A DNA stretch of 64,000 bases from Crossaster papposus (GCA_037893245.1 JBAIAA010000605.1:868001-932000); one strand, 5' to 3'. Shown: positions 30,052-40,454, counted from the first letter of the stretch. Notes: a model not told the origin generated them from the letters alone. Translations and numbers: made by a program.

Positions 30052-31045
30052 ACTTTGACTGCACGACAGGGGCACAACTTTGACGGCACGACAGGGGCAC
30101 AACTTTGACGGGACGACAGGGGCACAACTTTGACGGGACGACAGGGGCACAACTTTGACGGGACGACAGGGGCACAACTTTGACAGGACGACAGGGGCAC
30201 AACTTTGACGGCACGACAGGGGCACAACTTTGACGGCACGACGGGGGGCACAACTTTGACGGCACGACGGGGGGCACAACTTTGACGGCACGACAGGGGC
30301 ACAACTTTGACGGGACAACAGGGGCACAACTTTGACTGTACGACAGGGGCACAACTTTGACGGGACGACAGGGGCACAACTTTGACAGGACGACAGGGGC
30401 ACAACTTTGACGGCACGACAGGGGCACAACTTTGACGGCACGACGGGGGGCACAACTTTGACGGCACGACGGGGGGCACAACTTTGACGGCACGACAGGG
30501 GCACAACTTTGACGGGACAACAGGGGCACAACTTTGACTGTACGACAGGGGCACAACTTTGACGGGACGACAGGGGCACAACTTTGACGGCACGACAGGG
30601 GCACAACTTTGACGGCACGACAGGGGCACAACTTTGACGGGACGACAGGGGCACAACTTTCACGGGACGACAGGGGCACAACTTTGACGGCACGACAGGG
30701 GCACAACTTTGACGGCACGACAGGGGCACAACTTTGACGGGACGACAGGGGCACAACTTTGACGGGACGACAGGGGCACAACTTTGACGGGACGACAGGG
30801 GCACAACTTTGACGGGACGACAGGGGCACAACTTTGACGGCACGACAGGGGCACAACTTTGACGGGACGACAGGGGCACAACTTTGACGGCACGACAGGG
30901 GCACAACTTTGACCACACGACAGGGGCACAACTTTGACCACACGACAGGGGCACAACTTTGACGGGACGACAGGGGCACAACTTTGACGGCACGACAGGG
31001 GCACAACTTTGACGGGACGACAGGGGCACAACTTTGACTGCACAA
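30052..31045. repeat. 25-bp minisatellite, about 39 copies, downstream of the GPCR stop
   Basis: The unit is GCACGACAGGGGCACAACTT plus TGACG, 25 bp, with variants GGGACGACA, TGTACGACA, CCACACGACA and a few one-base-longer units with an extra GG. Because 25 is not a multiple of three, the array cycles through all three frames; on the minus strand all three lack stops over most of the array. It starts 26 bp downstream of the stop codon of the adhesion GPCR and is therefore probably in its 3' UTR. Confidence 0.95.
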
Positions 31046-31070
31046 CCTTTGAAATTGTCGCACATACTCC

Positions 31071-31298
31071 CTAATTCGGAGTTGCGACACTAACAGAGAC
31101 CTCAAAATCTGCAGTCTGCCCCGCTGACGGTGACGTAACAGCCGTCGCTGACACCACCATTTCGGACTCGTTGGTCTTTTCAGGATGCAGTCTGGGCAAA
31201 CGACACTCCCGACCACAGCAAATGCGCCTCATGTACGGCGCAAGAACGGCACGCACCTCCTCACGTCGAGCGCAGAACATGATGAACACAACTAAACC
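31071..31298 (-). CDS. adhesion GPCR terminal exon (TM7 and tail)
   Basis: The acceptor is TTCTATTACAG and the exon starts in phase 0. It encodes GLVVFIMFCARREEVRAV, the end of TM7 and the helix-8-like basic stretch typical of adhesion receptors (LQG.F.F...C....EVR), then a 55-residue tail with serine/threonine-rich sequence, and stops at TAG 31073-31071. Confidence 0.88.
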   Translation of the reverse strand, partial: GLVVFIMFCARREEVRAVLAPYMRRICCGRECRLPRLHPEKTNESEMVVSATAVTSPSAGQTADFEVSVSVATPN

Positions 31299-31778
31299 CT
31301 GTAATAGAAGAGAAATGATTACCACACTTTCCAACGGTCAGATACCAAAAAGAGTCCCTATGTTTAAAAACTGTATGACAGTGATGTGAGTTACAGAGTT
31401 CTCACAATTAGTTATTGCGATTTCGTTTAGGAAAGAAGCGCTAGCCAATTTTACAAACTACGTAAACAGTAACTTTTCGAACGTCGAAAGCGAACAATTT
31501 TAATATCATTTGTTGTAAATTTTGAAAATAAAATCAGGCTACATAGGAAAACAAAATATATTTGAAAAATTGATGGCGCATGCGAATTTGCAGTTGACGC
31601 CTTAAAGCAAAGTTCACTGTAAACACTTCTATCTCGCTGTGTTAGCTCCCTGATGTAGAAGTATCATTGTGTGGACCTTTATGAACAAGCTGAAAAAGAA
31701 CTTACGAGTTTAAAATTTAGGAGTAGGGTTTCTTTAACGGGTACCCGGTTTTCAAATTACCCGTAAATGCACACCCCT

Positions 31779-31886
31779 AGGCCGTTTTTCAAACCCCTGG
31801 CTTAGGCTTCGTCTCCAGCCTATTGCTAAACTGCATAAATGAAGCCTGCGAGGAAGATGAAGCTGGGGTTTGGAAAACAGCCCAAG
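31779..31886. mobile_element. about 108-bp MITE, TTTTCCAAACCC family, copy 2
   Basis: The ends GGCCGTTTTTCAAACCCC and GGGGTTTGGAAAACAGCCC are inverted; the centre CAGCCTATTGCTAAACTG matches copy 1 (24,291-24,405). It lies in the last GPCR intron. Confidence 0.75.
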
Positions 31887-31971
31887 TATCAACAATGCGA
31901 GCTGCAAAGTTGGTAAAGTATGCCTGTAGGCCTACTGTTTCTCCAAACAGACGCAAAGGAACGACGCGCAC

Positions 31972-32242
31972 CTGCAAGGAGTTGGCCAGACAGAAGATGA
32001 GCTGAAAGACGAAAGTCGCTCCTTCGATGGCCAGGAACCCAAAACACCAGGTCAAGCCCATGAGAGCGGAGATTCCCACGGCATTCTGAAGGCGTTTAGA
32101 GATCTGCTGGGAGCGAGACGCCTCCTTGACATTCAGGAGACTGCGCATGACCAAGATGAAGGTGATGATGTTGTGGATGAGGATGAGACCAATGGGAGCA
32201 AGGAGGCCGAGGTACAGCACGAGACCGGGCTCGGGGAAGCAA
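31972..32242 (-). CDS. adhesion GPCR exon (TM5 and TM6)
   Basis: Acceptor ATCTTTCCAG; entry phase 2, exit phase 0 at CAG|GTGCGC. It encodes LLAPIGLILIHNIITFILVM (TM5), a basic loop, and ISALMGLTWCFGFLAIEG (TM6), including the GLTW.FGF signature of adhesion receptors, ending NSLQ which joins GLVV of the last exon. Confidence 0.92.
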
Positions 32243-32264
32243 CTGGAAAGATAAAAGCCAAAAT

Positions 32265-32385
32265 AATCAAGAGACTGCGCATGACAAAGACGAAGGTGAT
32301 GATGTTGTGGATGAGGATGAGACTAATTGGAGCAAGGAGGTACAGCACGAGATCGACCAGGCTCGGAAATGTGGACAAAACAATC
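32265..32385 (-). pseudogene. partial tandem duplicate of the TM5 exon
   Basis: About 100 bp directly upstream of the real TM5 exon repeat its 5' half: on the minus strand it reads LVLYLLAPISLILIHNIITF, nearly the same as LVLYLGLLAPIGLILIHNII. A 6-bp deletion removes two residues before TM5 relative to the real exon, and no good donor follows, so it is a duplicated pseudo-exon within the intron. Confidence 0.8.
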
Positions 32386-32574
32386 ATCTCTTTTTGAATA
32401 TCACGGTCGCCTTCGCATAGTCTTTGGGGATTTTTTAAGCCAAAGTTTAGAACGTTTTTTGAGAACCCCTTTAAATATACACAATTATTACCTAGAGAAA
32501 GGGCAGTTTGGTAACTAGCTAAAACTGAACAGCGTCCACAGCAAAAACAAAAGGAAAAAAAATCAATTACTTAC

Positions 32575-32641
32575 TAATGCTTGTTGGCATAGTGATGTGA
32601 TGCCGCAGCCAAGGTGATTATTAACACAATCACTGGGGAAC
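32575..32641 (-). CDS. adhesion GPCR exon (TM4)
   Basis: Acceptor ATTTGTAG; phase 1 in, phase 2 out at GTAAGT. It encodes SPVIVLIITLAAASHHYANK, a complete TM4 helix. The codon split with the next exon gives Y followed by C, fitting the conserved extracellular loop-2 cysteine at the start of the next exon. Confidence 0.85.
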
Positions 32642-33173
32642 CTACAAATAGAGATACAAATCTTAGAGGAATTAGGGAAACAAGTGGACCATTCCTTGGG
32701 CGAGTTCTCTAATGACACCATTTCTGGGTACGAACACTAGAGGAAAAGACGTTTATTAAAAAATCTAATTTAAAGATTGCAAAAATGTTATTACAGCACC
32801 CTCATTCAAATAGAAATAACCTAGCCATTACCATGTGATACCTCCACCTATCTCAGATGGCAGAGCTTATGTCTGTCTGTCTGTCGGGCTGTATGTCTGT
32901 TTGTTTGTTTGTTTGACTGTTAGCAGGTTGGAAACACTACTTGAGGGATTTTAATGAAACTTGGTGGGTAGATAGCTTATGGGTCAAGGACAATTCCATT
33001 ACATTCTCAGATTGGTCAGGATCTAGATCAGGATTTTGGATCACTTTTATTTGTTTTTCACATTGGGATATTTGTTGCGGAGGTCTGCGCTCCAGCGAGT
33101 GCCCTTTATCTAGTTTAAGGAAGTGATTTAATAATAGAAAGTTATTTAAAATAATGTTTAAGTCTAGACTTAC

Positions 33174-33339
33174 CCCAAGCGATGAGGCAAGCTTTGACCA
33201 TGTATCGAGGCGTATCTTCTGGGAACACCTTCACCGTACTGACGTACATGTTCCTGGCTTCAACAGCCATCCACATCATAGTGGACAGAGTCAAGTAGTG
33301 GAGTAAAGCAGCCACAAACGCACAACCACCTGTGGTAGC
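33174..33339 (-). CDS. adhesion GPCR exon (TM3)
   Basis: Phase 0 in, phase 1 out (GTAAGT). It encodes GGCAFVAALLHYLTLSTMMW and then MAVEARNMY; the C...A...HY..L....WM..EA..MY pattern is the TM3 signature of class B2 receptors, including the disulfide cysteine. Confidence 0.92.
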
Positions 33340-33753
33340 CTTTTCAAATTGAAGCAGAAATATCTTGAGAATTATACTGCAAGTATGTTAAAATATCAAA
33401 TGAAAATGTAATTTAATAGTGTTAAAACGAATCTTTTCCAGAAATTGCAACAACTTTGTAGAGCTGCAACGCACAAAAGTTTGCTGAGCACAACAAATTG
33501 TAGCTCAATAAAAACAGCTTACCAGCCAAAACTGCACAAGCTTTTCATGCTAAGTAAAAAAATCAGTCACGAACAATATACATCGACTGAAAATTGGTTT
33601 GTAACCTTGTTTTTGCCAAGGAAGAATTTTCATGCTAAACAATTTGTTTGTGCTGAGCAGCTTCGAGAAATTGGACTTATGGACACAAGCTTTAGTACCC
33701 CTTAAACTCATTTTAAAAGATGTGTGGTGAAACTTGTTGTAAAACTCTCTCAC

Positions 33754-33853
33754 CTTAGCATTGTCAACACCAGCGAGGAACACAATGTACAACATGAACA
33801 AGGAAAAGCAGAAATGGATGAAGATCTGGCGAGATTTGCCACTTCGCAGTTTC
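33754..33853 (-). CDS. adhesion GPCR exon (TM2)
   Basis: Acceptor TTTGTTTAG; phase 2 in, phase 0 out. It encodes KLRSGKSRQIFIHFCFSLFM and LYIVFLAGVDNAK; the IH...S......F..G pattern is TM2 of adhesion receptors. Confidence 0.88.
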
Positions 33854-34003
33854 CTAAACAAAGATAAAAGGTGTAGTTGATTTGTTAATGTTAACATGCT
33901 TTATACAGCAACAAGAAAACACAGCAATGCAGTGGTTAGTAACGCACACAGAGAAACAGTGTTGGGTTGAAATTTGTTTATCATGTCATTACAATTAGCT
34001 TAC

Positions 34004-34137
34004 CTGATACCTAGGTATATAATCAGCGTGATAGCCAGAGCTATGATTGACAACGCACAGCCAACCTGGCTGATGATATCAAGCGCTCGTTTAGCAGAGG
34101 TGTCACCGTTATCATGGGGTGCTTGACCCTTCACATC
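34004..34137 (-). CDS. adhesion GPCR exon (TM1)
   Basis: Acceptor CCTATTAG; phase 0 in, phase 2 out at CAG|GTAAGC. It encodes the linker DVKGQAPHDNGDTSAKRALD and the TM1 helix IISQVGCALSIIALAITLII. Confidence 0.88.
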
Positions 34138-34253
34138 CTAATAGAAAGAGAGAATCAGTTCACTAATTCAGACAAGATTTAAAGATAAGTCACGGTAGAC
34201 TTATCACAAAAGGTCCAATGGGAGCACGGCTAAAGACTCGATGTTCTACATAC

Positions 34254-34406
34254 CAGAAGGATTGCAAAGTTGGTGGCATGAGAGCAAGTACACACAACGG
34301 TCTGATTGGTCACTTCAGCAAGCTTGCATCCGTCTGTCGTCCAATCACCAACTCCCTCTTCCAGCCCAAAGTCCCAAGACACGCAGTGAACATCGCTTGA
34401 TTCCTC
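34254..34406 (-). CDS. adhesion GPCR exon (GPS cleavage motif)
   Basis: 51 codons, phase 0 both ends. It encodes CVSWDFGLEEGVGDWTTDGC and then VVCTCSHATNFAILL: the paired cysteine/tryptophan pattern and the C.C.H.TNFA.L core of the GPS. The cleavable dipeptide is normally H-L/T or H-S/T; here the core is H-A-T, so whether it self-cleaves is uncertain. Confidence 0.93.
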
Positions 34407-34529
34407 CTAAGTTTTCAAAATCGGAAGATTGATAAAAAGTCACACAAAATTGCGAGTACAATCGAAAATTGGAAGGATAGGCATTTTATAATCTTCATTT
34501 GTTATACTTAAATATTAATCATCTAGTGA

Positions 34530-34790
34530 TTGGGGGAGTGTGGCCAAGTGGTTAGGGTTCGTGAATCAGAGGGTCAGGGGCTCGAATCAGCTGTTGGCTA
34601 TCTGTTGTTTCCATCTGTTGAAGCCACTTCACCTCACTTGCTTCTCTCCACTCAGGACTGGCATTAGCTGGGTAGTAACCTGCGATGGACTGGCATCCCA
34701 TCCAGGGGGAATAGAAATATTCCCAGTCAATTTATGCCACTGACACCGGGGTTAAACACCAGCCTGATGAGCTACATTGGCTCGTGACGG
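34530..34790 (+). mobile_element. tRNA-derived SINE in GPCR intron
   Basis: Box A (GTGTGGCCAAGTGGTTAGGG) and box B (GGCTCGAATC) at tRNA-like spacing begin a body containing GCGATGGACTGGCATCCCAT, a common marine-invertebrate SINE motif. The left exon 34,254-34,406 and the right exon 34,827-35,017 flank it. Confidence 0.7.
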
Positions 34791-34826
34791 ACTTTGATTT
34801 TGTTTGCTTTTGGATCTGGTGTTCAC

Positions 34827-35017
34827 CTTAAATTCAATCAAGACCGGCTCTGTTAGGTTGACGAGATCAACATTCTCTACAGTTAGCGAGATGACAGATC
34901 CAGCCACCTTACGAGTCGAGTTGTCCTCCCCTCGATACTCTCTGATTGAGGCAGACTGGAACAACGTGTCATCGGCGTAGATCAGGAAGCTGGCTTGCAG
35001 CTTCGCAGAGCTGTTAT
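34827..35017 (-). CDS. adhesion GPCR exon (GAIN domain)
   Basis: Acceptor AAAATGTAG; the split codon G|AT agrees with the previous exon. It encodes LQASFLIYADDTLFQS and later VAGSVISLTVENVDLVNLTE plus PVLIEFK, the last beta strands before the GPS, matching GAIN-B sequences (..I.S..V...........L..PV.I.F). Confidence 0.9.
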
Positions 35018-35267
35018 CTACATTTTGAAGAAATATCTGATCAACATGCAGTGTTGTAATGACTACATCAAACGTTGAAACGCTGAAGGTTTGGCTCAGG
35101 GATTGACTGTATCTTTGTTATGACCATTCATTATAGTGTCTCGAAAAAAGAAAAACCCACACAAACAATCGACAGCTAAGTTTAAACCATCACGCGGTAT
35201 ACTTTGGCCATTTTTTCTTCTAAAAATGAATTCTGACAAAGTTTTCGATTGAACACGATGTACTTAC

Positions 35268-35679
35268 CATCAGAAGACTGCAGCAACTCGATGATGTTGC
35301 TAGGCAACCGAGCCGATGCTAAGACGTTGAGATCCGTCGGTATCACAGTCGAGTTCAAAGTCTCGACCTCGGTACCGGCAAGGCTGCCCTCGTGTGCCGA
35401 CCCTTGTTTAGGATGCTCAGCCGTGGGTCGTTTCACGGACACGAAGCTGAGTCCTTCTCTAACCTGCTGTGGGTCTCGACTGACCGCCTCAACGTGGATG
35501 GAGTCCTGCCGAATACTGACTTTCCCTTCCTGCTGGAGAGTCAAGGAGATTTGTATCTCTACAGACTTAACGATGGCTGACGTGATGCCGGCATCGATCT
35601 CGGTGGGCTGGGAGTCGGGAGTGTCGGGTGCAATGCTCGTGATGACATTGCTTACAGTCTCCAGCACTAGTTCAGTCAC
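35268..35679 (-). CDS. adhesion GPCR exon (GAIN, subdomain A to B)
   Basis: A 137-codon exon. It encodes helical VTELVLETVSNVITSIAP and later GSLAGTEVETLNSTVIPTDL and LPSNIIELLQSSDG; the P..L......... pattern is that of GAIN subdomains. It exits in phase 1. Confidence 0.85.
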
Positions 35680-35945
35680 CTTCCAGAAAAAATCAAGACA
35701 AAAACTTTCAGGCCAAATCAGACAGAATAAGCCAGTTTGGTGTGGGCAGTTTATGCTTCTCTGTGATTTACATGACTTCAAACTTGGTATGTTCATTGCC
35801 CCTGAATAAGCCAATTCAGTATTCCAAATGCTTATCTCAAGATAAACGCGGCAGATAAATGCACACAAGGCTATGGTGGACGTGGTAATAATATAATACT
35901 ATGAACCATTTAAATCCTCTTTATAGCAACGGTAATTCGACATAC

Positions 35946-36089
35946 CTCTGTGTCTCCGGATTCTGCCTCGGCGATGTTCTTCAAGATGTCGGCAACCACC
36001 TTGACATCCTCTGCCTCCTTGGATGACTCTGACGTCCGATTGGCCAGAAACTCGGCCACTTCAACTGCATTGCCTTTGCTGACCTCAAC
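35946..36089 (-). CDS. adhesion GPCR exon (GAIN subdomain A helices)
   Basis: Encodes 48 residues, GNAVEVAEFLANRTSESS and EAEDVKVVADILKNIAEAE, amphipathic helices typical of GAIN subdomain A. Borders are GACAG and GAG|GTATG. Confidence 0.82.
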
Positions 36090-36253
36090 CTGTCAACAAC
36101 AACAAAATGCTTCGTGGTCTCATTCATAAGGTCATCTTCATGTAAATTTGGTAGAGATCGTGTCCTTGCCCACACCTCGAGTGGCCTTTGGCCTTGTTAT
36201 AGGCGATTTGCGTAAAATTATTAATAATAATAATGTCCCAATATGAAATTTAC

Positions 36254-36381
36254 CTCGACGACCTCTTGGAGAGAGATTTCCTCCTTGGCGTCACCGCAGC
36301 CACGCATGTCATGCTCTTCCCATCGGAAGTAGAGAGGTGGATCTAACTTGGAACAGTTCCGAACGGCAACGGGCTTACCAG
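36254..36381 (-). CDS. adhesion GPCR exon (HormR-like module)
   Basis: Encodes VAVRNCSKLDPPLYFRWEEH then DMRGCGDAKEEISLQEVVE. Two cysteines and the F.W..H pattern resemble part of a hormone-receptor-type or GAIN-preceding module. The acceptor AATGAAG is weak, so the exact 5' border is uncertain. Confidence 0.65.
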
Positions 36382-37409
36382 CTTCATTAAGGGTGATCAA
36401 AAAGCAGTAAATCAGATGAACAAAAGGAAGGAAGTGAATTATACATTTTAAAATGAACAAATGAGAATTGCGGCTAAGAAAAAGGAGAAGAGAAAAAACA
36501 ACAGGTGGAACACAGAAGCGGCGGAAAGACAATCTCAAGCGTTACAAGAAAAAAAAAAAATACCAATATTAATAATAAACAAAACTTATATAGCGCCAGT
36601 ATCTGGCCAATGATGCCATTCCATGCAAAAAATAAAATGCCCAGTTGAAGGGGGGAGTTTTGAGATGACATTTATCAGGCAGGACAAAGAACATTTTGGA
36701 GTACGGAGAAAGTTTTAAAGACCATGAGACGGTCAAGTCAAACCATTTGCGGTGGTGAGTGAACAGCGTTTAATGGATTTGGCAGTAGAACCAGCTACAG
36801 CAGTAGGCCATCTCAGACCGTCATCGGTTATGTTGGCCGGACACTGACCTGTTGTGAAAGCACGACAGAACAAGTTTTGAAATCTCTGAGTTAAAAGGGA
36901 CAATAGACCATTTGTCAGTTTTGCATATTTATATTGTTTGAAGCAGCAAAAGTGCTCTAGAAAGGGGCTTGACAACTAACCTGATAAAGTTTTCGAGAAC
37001 ACAATATTCAAAGATATTGATTTCAATTTAAACTTTGGCGAGTCACAGTTCGATTTTGCGGCCACAATCTGCGTTTAGACGCGTTCTTATTCAGCGAGTT
37101 GCAGCTACGCTTAGGTCACGTAATGAACAGACTAATAATATCACCCACGCACACGCCGTGAATCGTTCAAATGCTTGAGCATACCATTCCAACACCATTT
37201 GCCGACATTTCCGAATATATGCGTCTCAGTTTAGTGTCATCTATATGTTTACAACAAGTTAAGCTTTTCAACAGTATTTTGGTTAGTTCCTTGGATATTG
37301 GATTTTGGATAACTGCAAAAGGTAAAAAAAACTTTGTTTTCATATTATAGATTCAAACAAAACCTTTGAACTTTCTTGGTCAAATCCTCAAAAGCTCAGA
37401 CTATCTCAC

Positions 37410-37643
37410 CTTCCACCAGTACAAGAAACGAACACTCCAATTGCAGGTCATATGCACCAAACCATTGCAGATACTCTACTTGATGAGATCCTATCAACAA
37501 TTCAACACCGGAATCGTTGTTCGAAGTGAAGTTTGTAGGCCCGTCCCATCCAGTTAGATCTGGTTCTGACCAGCTGACACGATTACTGGTCGAGCCAGGA
37601 CTTGCTAATGCAAAGACATTGGCTGGGCAGACGAGATTCACAA
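37410..37643 (-). CDS. adhesion GPCR exon (HYR domain 4)
   Basis: Acceptor TTTTCTCAG, donor GAAG|GTGAG. It encodes LVCPANVFALASPGSTSNRV then SWSEPDL, and ends LECSFLVLVEG. The CP.......... V.W..P.L ... C.F.V.V.G frame is the HYR (hyalin repeat) fold, an Ig-like adhesion domain. Confidence 0.82.
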
Positions 37644-37747
37644 CTGAGAAAAAAAGACCAAAGAGTCATGACTAAGTACCAGCAGAGGCATCTATCTTGT
37701 ACAATTGAGGTACAAGTTTTGTTCTTATTTTAATACTATATGACAAA

Positions 37748-38098
37748 TTATAACACCTCACTCACAGATTCTGTGTCTTGATTGGCCGAGAGCGCGGCAC
37801 GTGTCACTTGCTATTTTTACTATTTTTTACTTGTGCTATCCAAAAAGACTATACCACGCAAAAAGGACTATGCGCATAGCAACACACGAAATATGCGCAT
37901 AGCAACGAAAGCGTGACTGAAACCCAGACGTGTGTTTCGGTGCATTGCGTAAACATTGCTCTATATCACTTTCGCACCCGTTCATCAAGGCAACAAAGTA
38001 CACGTATGATCGAGAGACGTGTAATTCGGAGATTTTTTGTCATTACTATACTTTCAGGAAGCTTAAATTGTGCAGAATCTGTGAGTGAGGTGTTATAA
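37748..38098. mobile_element. about 350-bp MITE in GPCR intron
   Basis: A 20-plus-bp perfect inverted repeat bounds it: TTATAACACCTCACTCACAG (37,754 region) and CTGTGAGTGAGGTGTTATAA (ending about 38,096). The inside is non-coding. It directly abuts the palindrome at 38,099-38,268. Confidence 0.78.
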
Positions 38099-38268
38099 AA
38101 CAAATATTGACTGCTTTATTTCGCGGTATAGTAAAACTAGCCTCCCTCGGTGATCCATGGAGCAGCATTTTATTTTCCCTCGGCTTCGCCTCGGGAAAAT
38201 AGAATGCTCCATGGATCACCTCGGGAGGCTAGTTTTACTATACCACTCAAAGCAGTCAATATTTGTAT
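38099..38268. repeat. near-perfect 170-bp palindrome
   Basis: The left arm (AATATTGACTGCTTT, then GGTATAGTAAAACTAGCCTC, then GATCCATGGAGCA) is repeated in reverse on the right (TGCTCCATGGATC, then GAGGCTAGTTTTACTATACC, then AAAGCAGTCAATATT). Arms meet at CTCGGCTTCGCCTCGGG. It is a fold-back element or a hairpin RNA source. Confidence 0.88.
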
Positions 38269-38465
38269 ACTATAAACACATAGACAGATCGATGGCTGTT
38301 TTATTGATTTTTTTTATTTTTATTCTGTCTGATCTGAAATAAAGCTTCGACGAGCACTCAGTTTATAGCAACATCCTTTATGGTATCAGAAGTGGGATGA
38401 ACAAAAGACCCGCGATCTGTACAGCAAATCAATTCATAAGAAAGAGTTTGAATTGGAACTTGAAC

Positions 38466-38744
38466 CTGTAACCGTCACGGTGAAGGTGCAAACATCCTCA
38501 TTCCCAAACGCATCTTCGGCTCTGTACGTCATCGTGGAAACGCCGACTGAAAAGGTTCCGTTGCCCGCTTGGTCGCAACCACTAGCTGAGGCTGGTAAGC
38601 GGCAACTGAACGACACGTTGACGTAACTACCAGAGTTGTCAGAGGCCATTGGAGGAGACCACATATGATGTGCCTGATTGGATGACGAGCTAACCGGGAA
38701 AGTGAAGTCAGATGGACAGCCTTCAAGCTTTGGAGACTCGTTAT
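38466..38744 (-). CDS. adhesion GPCR exon (HYR domain 3)
   Basis: Acceptor CATTCCAG, donor ACAG|GTTCAA. It encodes DNESPKLEGCPSDFTFPVSS, MWSPPMASDNSGSYVNVSFS, and later VGVSTMTYRAEDAFGNEDVC and TFTVTVTG. This is a canonical HYR: D.E.P....CP ... W..P.A.DN.G ... G...V.Y.A.D..GN...C.F.V.V. Confidence 0.92.
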
Positions 38745-38784
38745 CTGGAATGATGTAAGGAAAGAGTTTCATATTGGGGCGCTG

Positions 38785-38860
38785 TGGTCTAATGGTTGAT
38801 GTGTTTGATGTGTGATGGTACAAGGGTTCGAATCCTGACGAGAACATGGTGCTTGGGTTC
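38785..38860 (+). mobile_element. tRNA-derived SINE head
   Basis: GCGCTGTGGTCTAATGGTTG (box A) and GGGTTCGAATCCTG (box B) at tRNA-like spacing, on the plus strand in a GPCR intron, followed by a non-tRNA body. It does not form a full tRNA. Confidence 0.6.
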
Positions 38861-39268
38861 TTGGCCAAAGTTACTACGATTGCCTCTCTTCACCCTGGAG
38901 TATAAATGGGTATCTGTTAAGGTAGAGACCACATTGCACCGATCTCAAGTTGTTGCAGACATGGTCTCTATCCTGATGAATAGGGATAATAATTGTAAGC
39001 AATCGATCTCTAGCTGTACATGTATAAGGTCTACCACGTTGTAGCCGCAATTCTTCGTAATTCAGCTTAAGCTGCCAGTAAGAACGATTAACCCTCATTA
39101 TTATTATTATTATTATCTAAACACCACAAACAATTAACGTTCTCTTTCTGAAATCGTTTGAGGTTTAGGCCAGATTGTGGGTACACATAATCATTGGTGG
39201 CACCGTGGTAGAAGTGACAGTTACAAACATCCTGGCACCTGAAAAAGCACTTTTATTTGGCTTAGTAC

Positions 39269-39613
39269 CTTCGACAGTGACAAGGAAATTGCACTCGATC
39301 TCGGTGCCCTCAACCCGGTAGACGACAGAAGTTGATCCAATTTCAAAGGAATCCCCAGGAGTGTTGTTGGAGAGCAACCGAACTTGTGTCTGGCCATCAT
39401 CTTGGGAGTATAAAATACCACTACCACTGTCATCGTCGACGTCATCATCTTCATCTCCTGATGAAACCTGTTCAAGATTATACCTATCAATTTTGCCACC
39501 TTCTCTCTGAAGTGAACTGAAGATTACTTGGGGTTGAGCCCACGAAACCAAAGCGACGTTACTTCCGGGATCGGTGGCAGCTGTGATGTTGGCCGCACAG
39601 TGAATTTTAACCC
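39269..39613 (-). CDS. adhesion GPCR exon (HYR domain 2, acidic insert)
   Basis: Acceptor CTGTGCAG, donor GAAG|GTACT. It encodes NVALVSWAQPQVIFSSLQRE, then an unusual acidic stretch (SSGDEDDDVDDDSGSG), then STSVVYRVEGTEIECNFLVT and VEG. The W..P ... V.Y ... C.F.VTVEG strands identify HYR; the leading CP motif is weaker here (HCAANIT). Confidence 0.85.
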
Positions 39614-39909
39614 CTGCACAGTGAAAACGATGACACGAGTTATTTGCAAAAAGGCCGGATCATTATACTCGTCGCAAACCAAATGCAAATGTGACTGTGT
39701 GATGACGCCAGGGAAGGTGTTTTTGCTGCATTTTGTGCAAAAGTTTCAACGGTCAATTTCACAGCGAATTAGCATTAGCATTGCATTCACTTTGGCGTTA
39801 TAAGTATGAACCGACCTTAAACCTATCAAGTATCTAATAAATGGCATAAAAAACGAGCACAATTTGGGAAACAGAACATAGTCTTTTTGTCTTGCAGGTA
39901 GGCACAGAC

Positions 39910-40143
39910 CTGTCACTGCAACGGTGAAGTTACAAGACGCTGTGTTTCCGTCTTGGTCCGCGACTGTGTATGTTACTGTGGTGACACTACCAACGGGAAA
40001 GGCGTCACCGGGGTAATGGCTGGCGTTCCATAGCAACGGCGAGTTGGGGTCCGATGCTGTCACGTTGGGCCACACCACGACGGCTGATTCTGTGTCGAGG
40101 TCGACTAGACGATCAATGTCACCTGGGCAACCGGTGGTAAACG
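39910..40143 (-). CDS. adhesion GPCR exon (HYR domain 1)
   Basis: Acceptor CCCCACCAG, donor ACAG|GTCTG. It encodes FTTGCPGDIDRLVDLDTESA, VVVWPNVTASDPNSPLLWNA and SVTTVTYTVADQDGNTASCN then FTVAVTG: a full HYR domain. Confidence 0.92.
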
Positions 40144-40229
40144 CTGGTGGGGTCAAATTTAGTGACGCAAAGAGTTTAACAAGAAGAGAAAGTTTACATA
40201 TGACACCAGCGTGTTAATTTTCATGCCAA

Positions 40230-40352
40230 GATTATTTTGACACTGACCACGCCCAAGCGTGGGATTGTATTTCATAAACCTCGATCGAATAAGGGTTCGG
40301 GCCGGCATCTGTGGGTAGCACACCCTGATATTTCCAGCCTCGCTCGCTACCA
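40230..40352. mobile_element. diverged relative of the TTAA MITE
   Basis: Shared landmarks in the same order as 17,466-17,688: GATTATTTT, GGGATTRTATT, CTCGATC, GTTCRGGCC, TGGGTAGCACACCC, ATTTCC.GCCT.GC.CGCT. The terminal inverted repeats are not clearly preserved here. Confidence 0.65.
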
Positions 40353-40454
40353 TGAAGAGTAGTCACTATAAACCGCACACTTATAATGTTAATTGGATCA
40401 CGCTTTAAGCGTGTATGTTAAAGTCTTGGGATGTAACCATTGTAAGTCACTGCT

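Noticed and set aside
30023-31216. Open frames of 397, 366, 204 and 127 codons on the minus strand
   Set aside because: They are products of a 25-bp tandem repeat read in three frames; none has a composition or start context of a real protein.
34530-34600. tRNA gene
   Set aside because: Box A and B are present but acceptor and anticodon stems do not pair; it is a SINE head. The same applies to 38,785, 41,460, 60,530 and 3,300 (minus).
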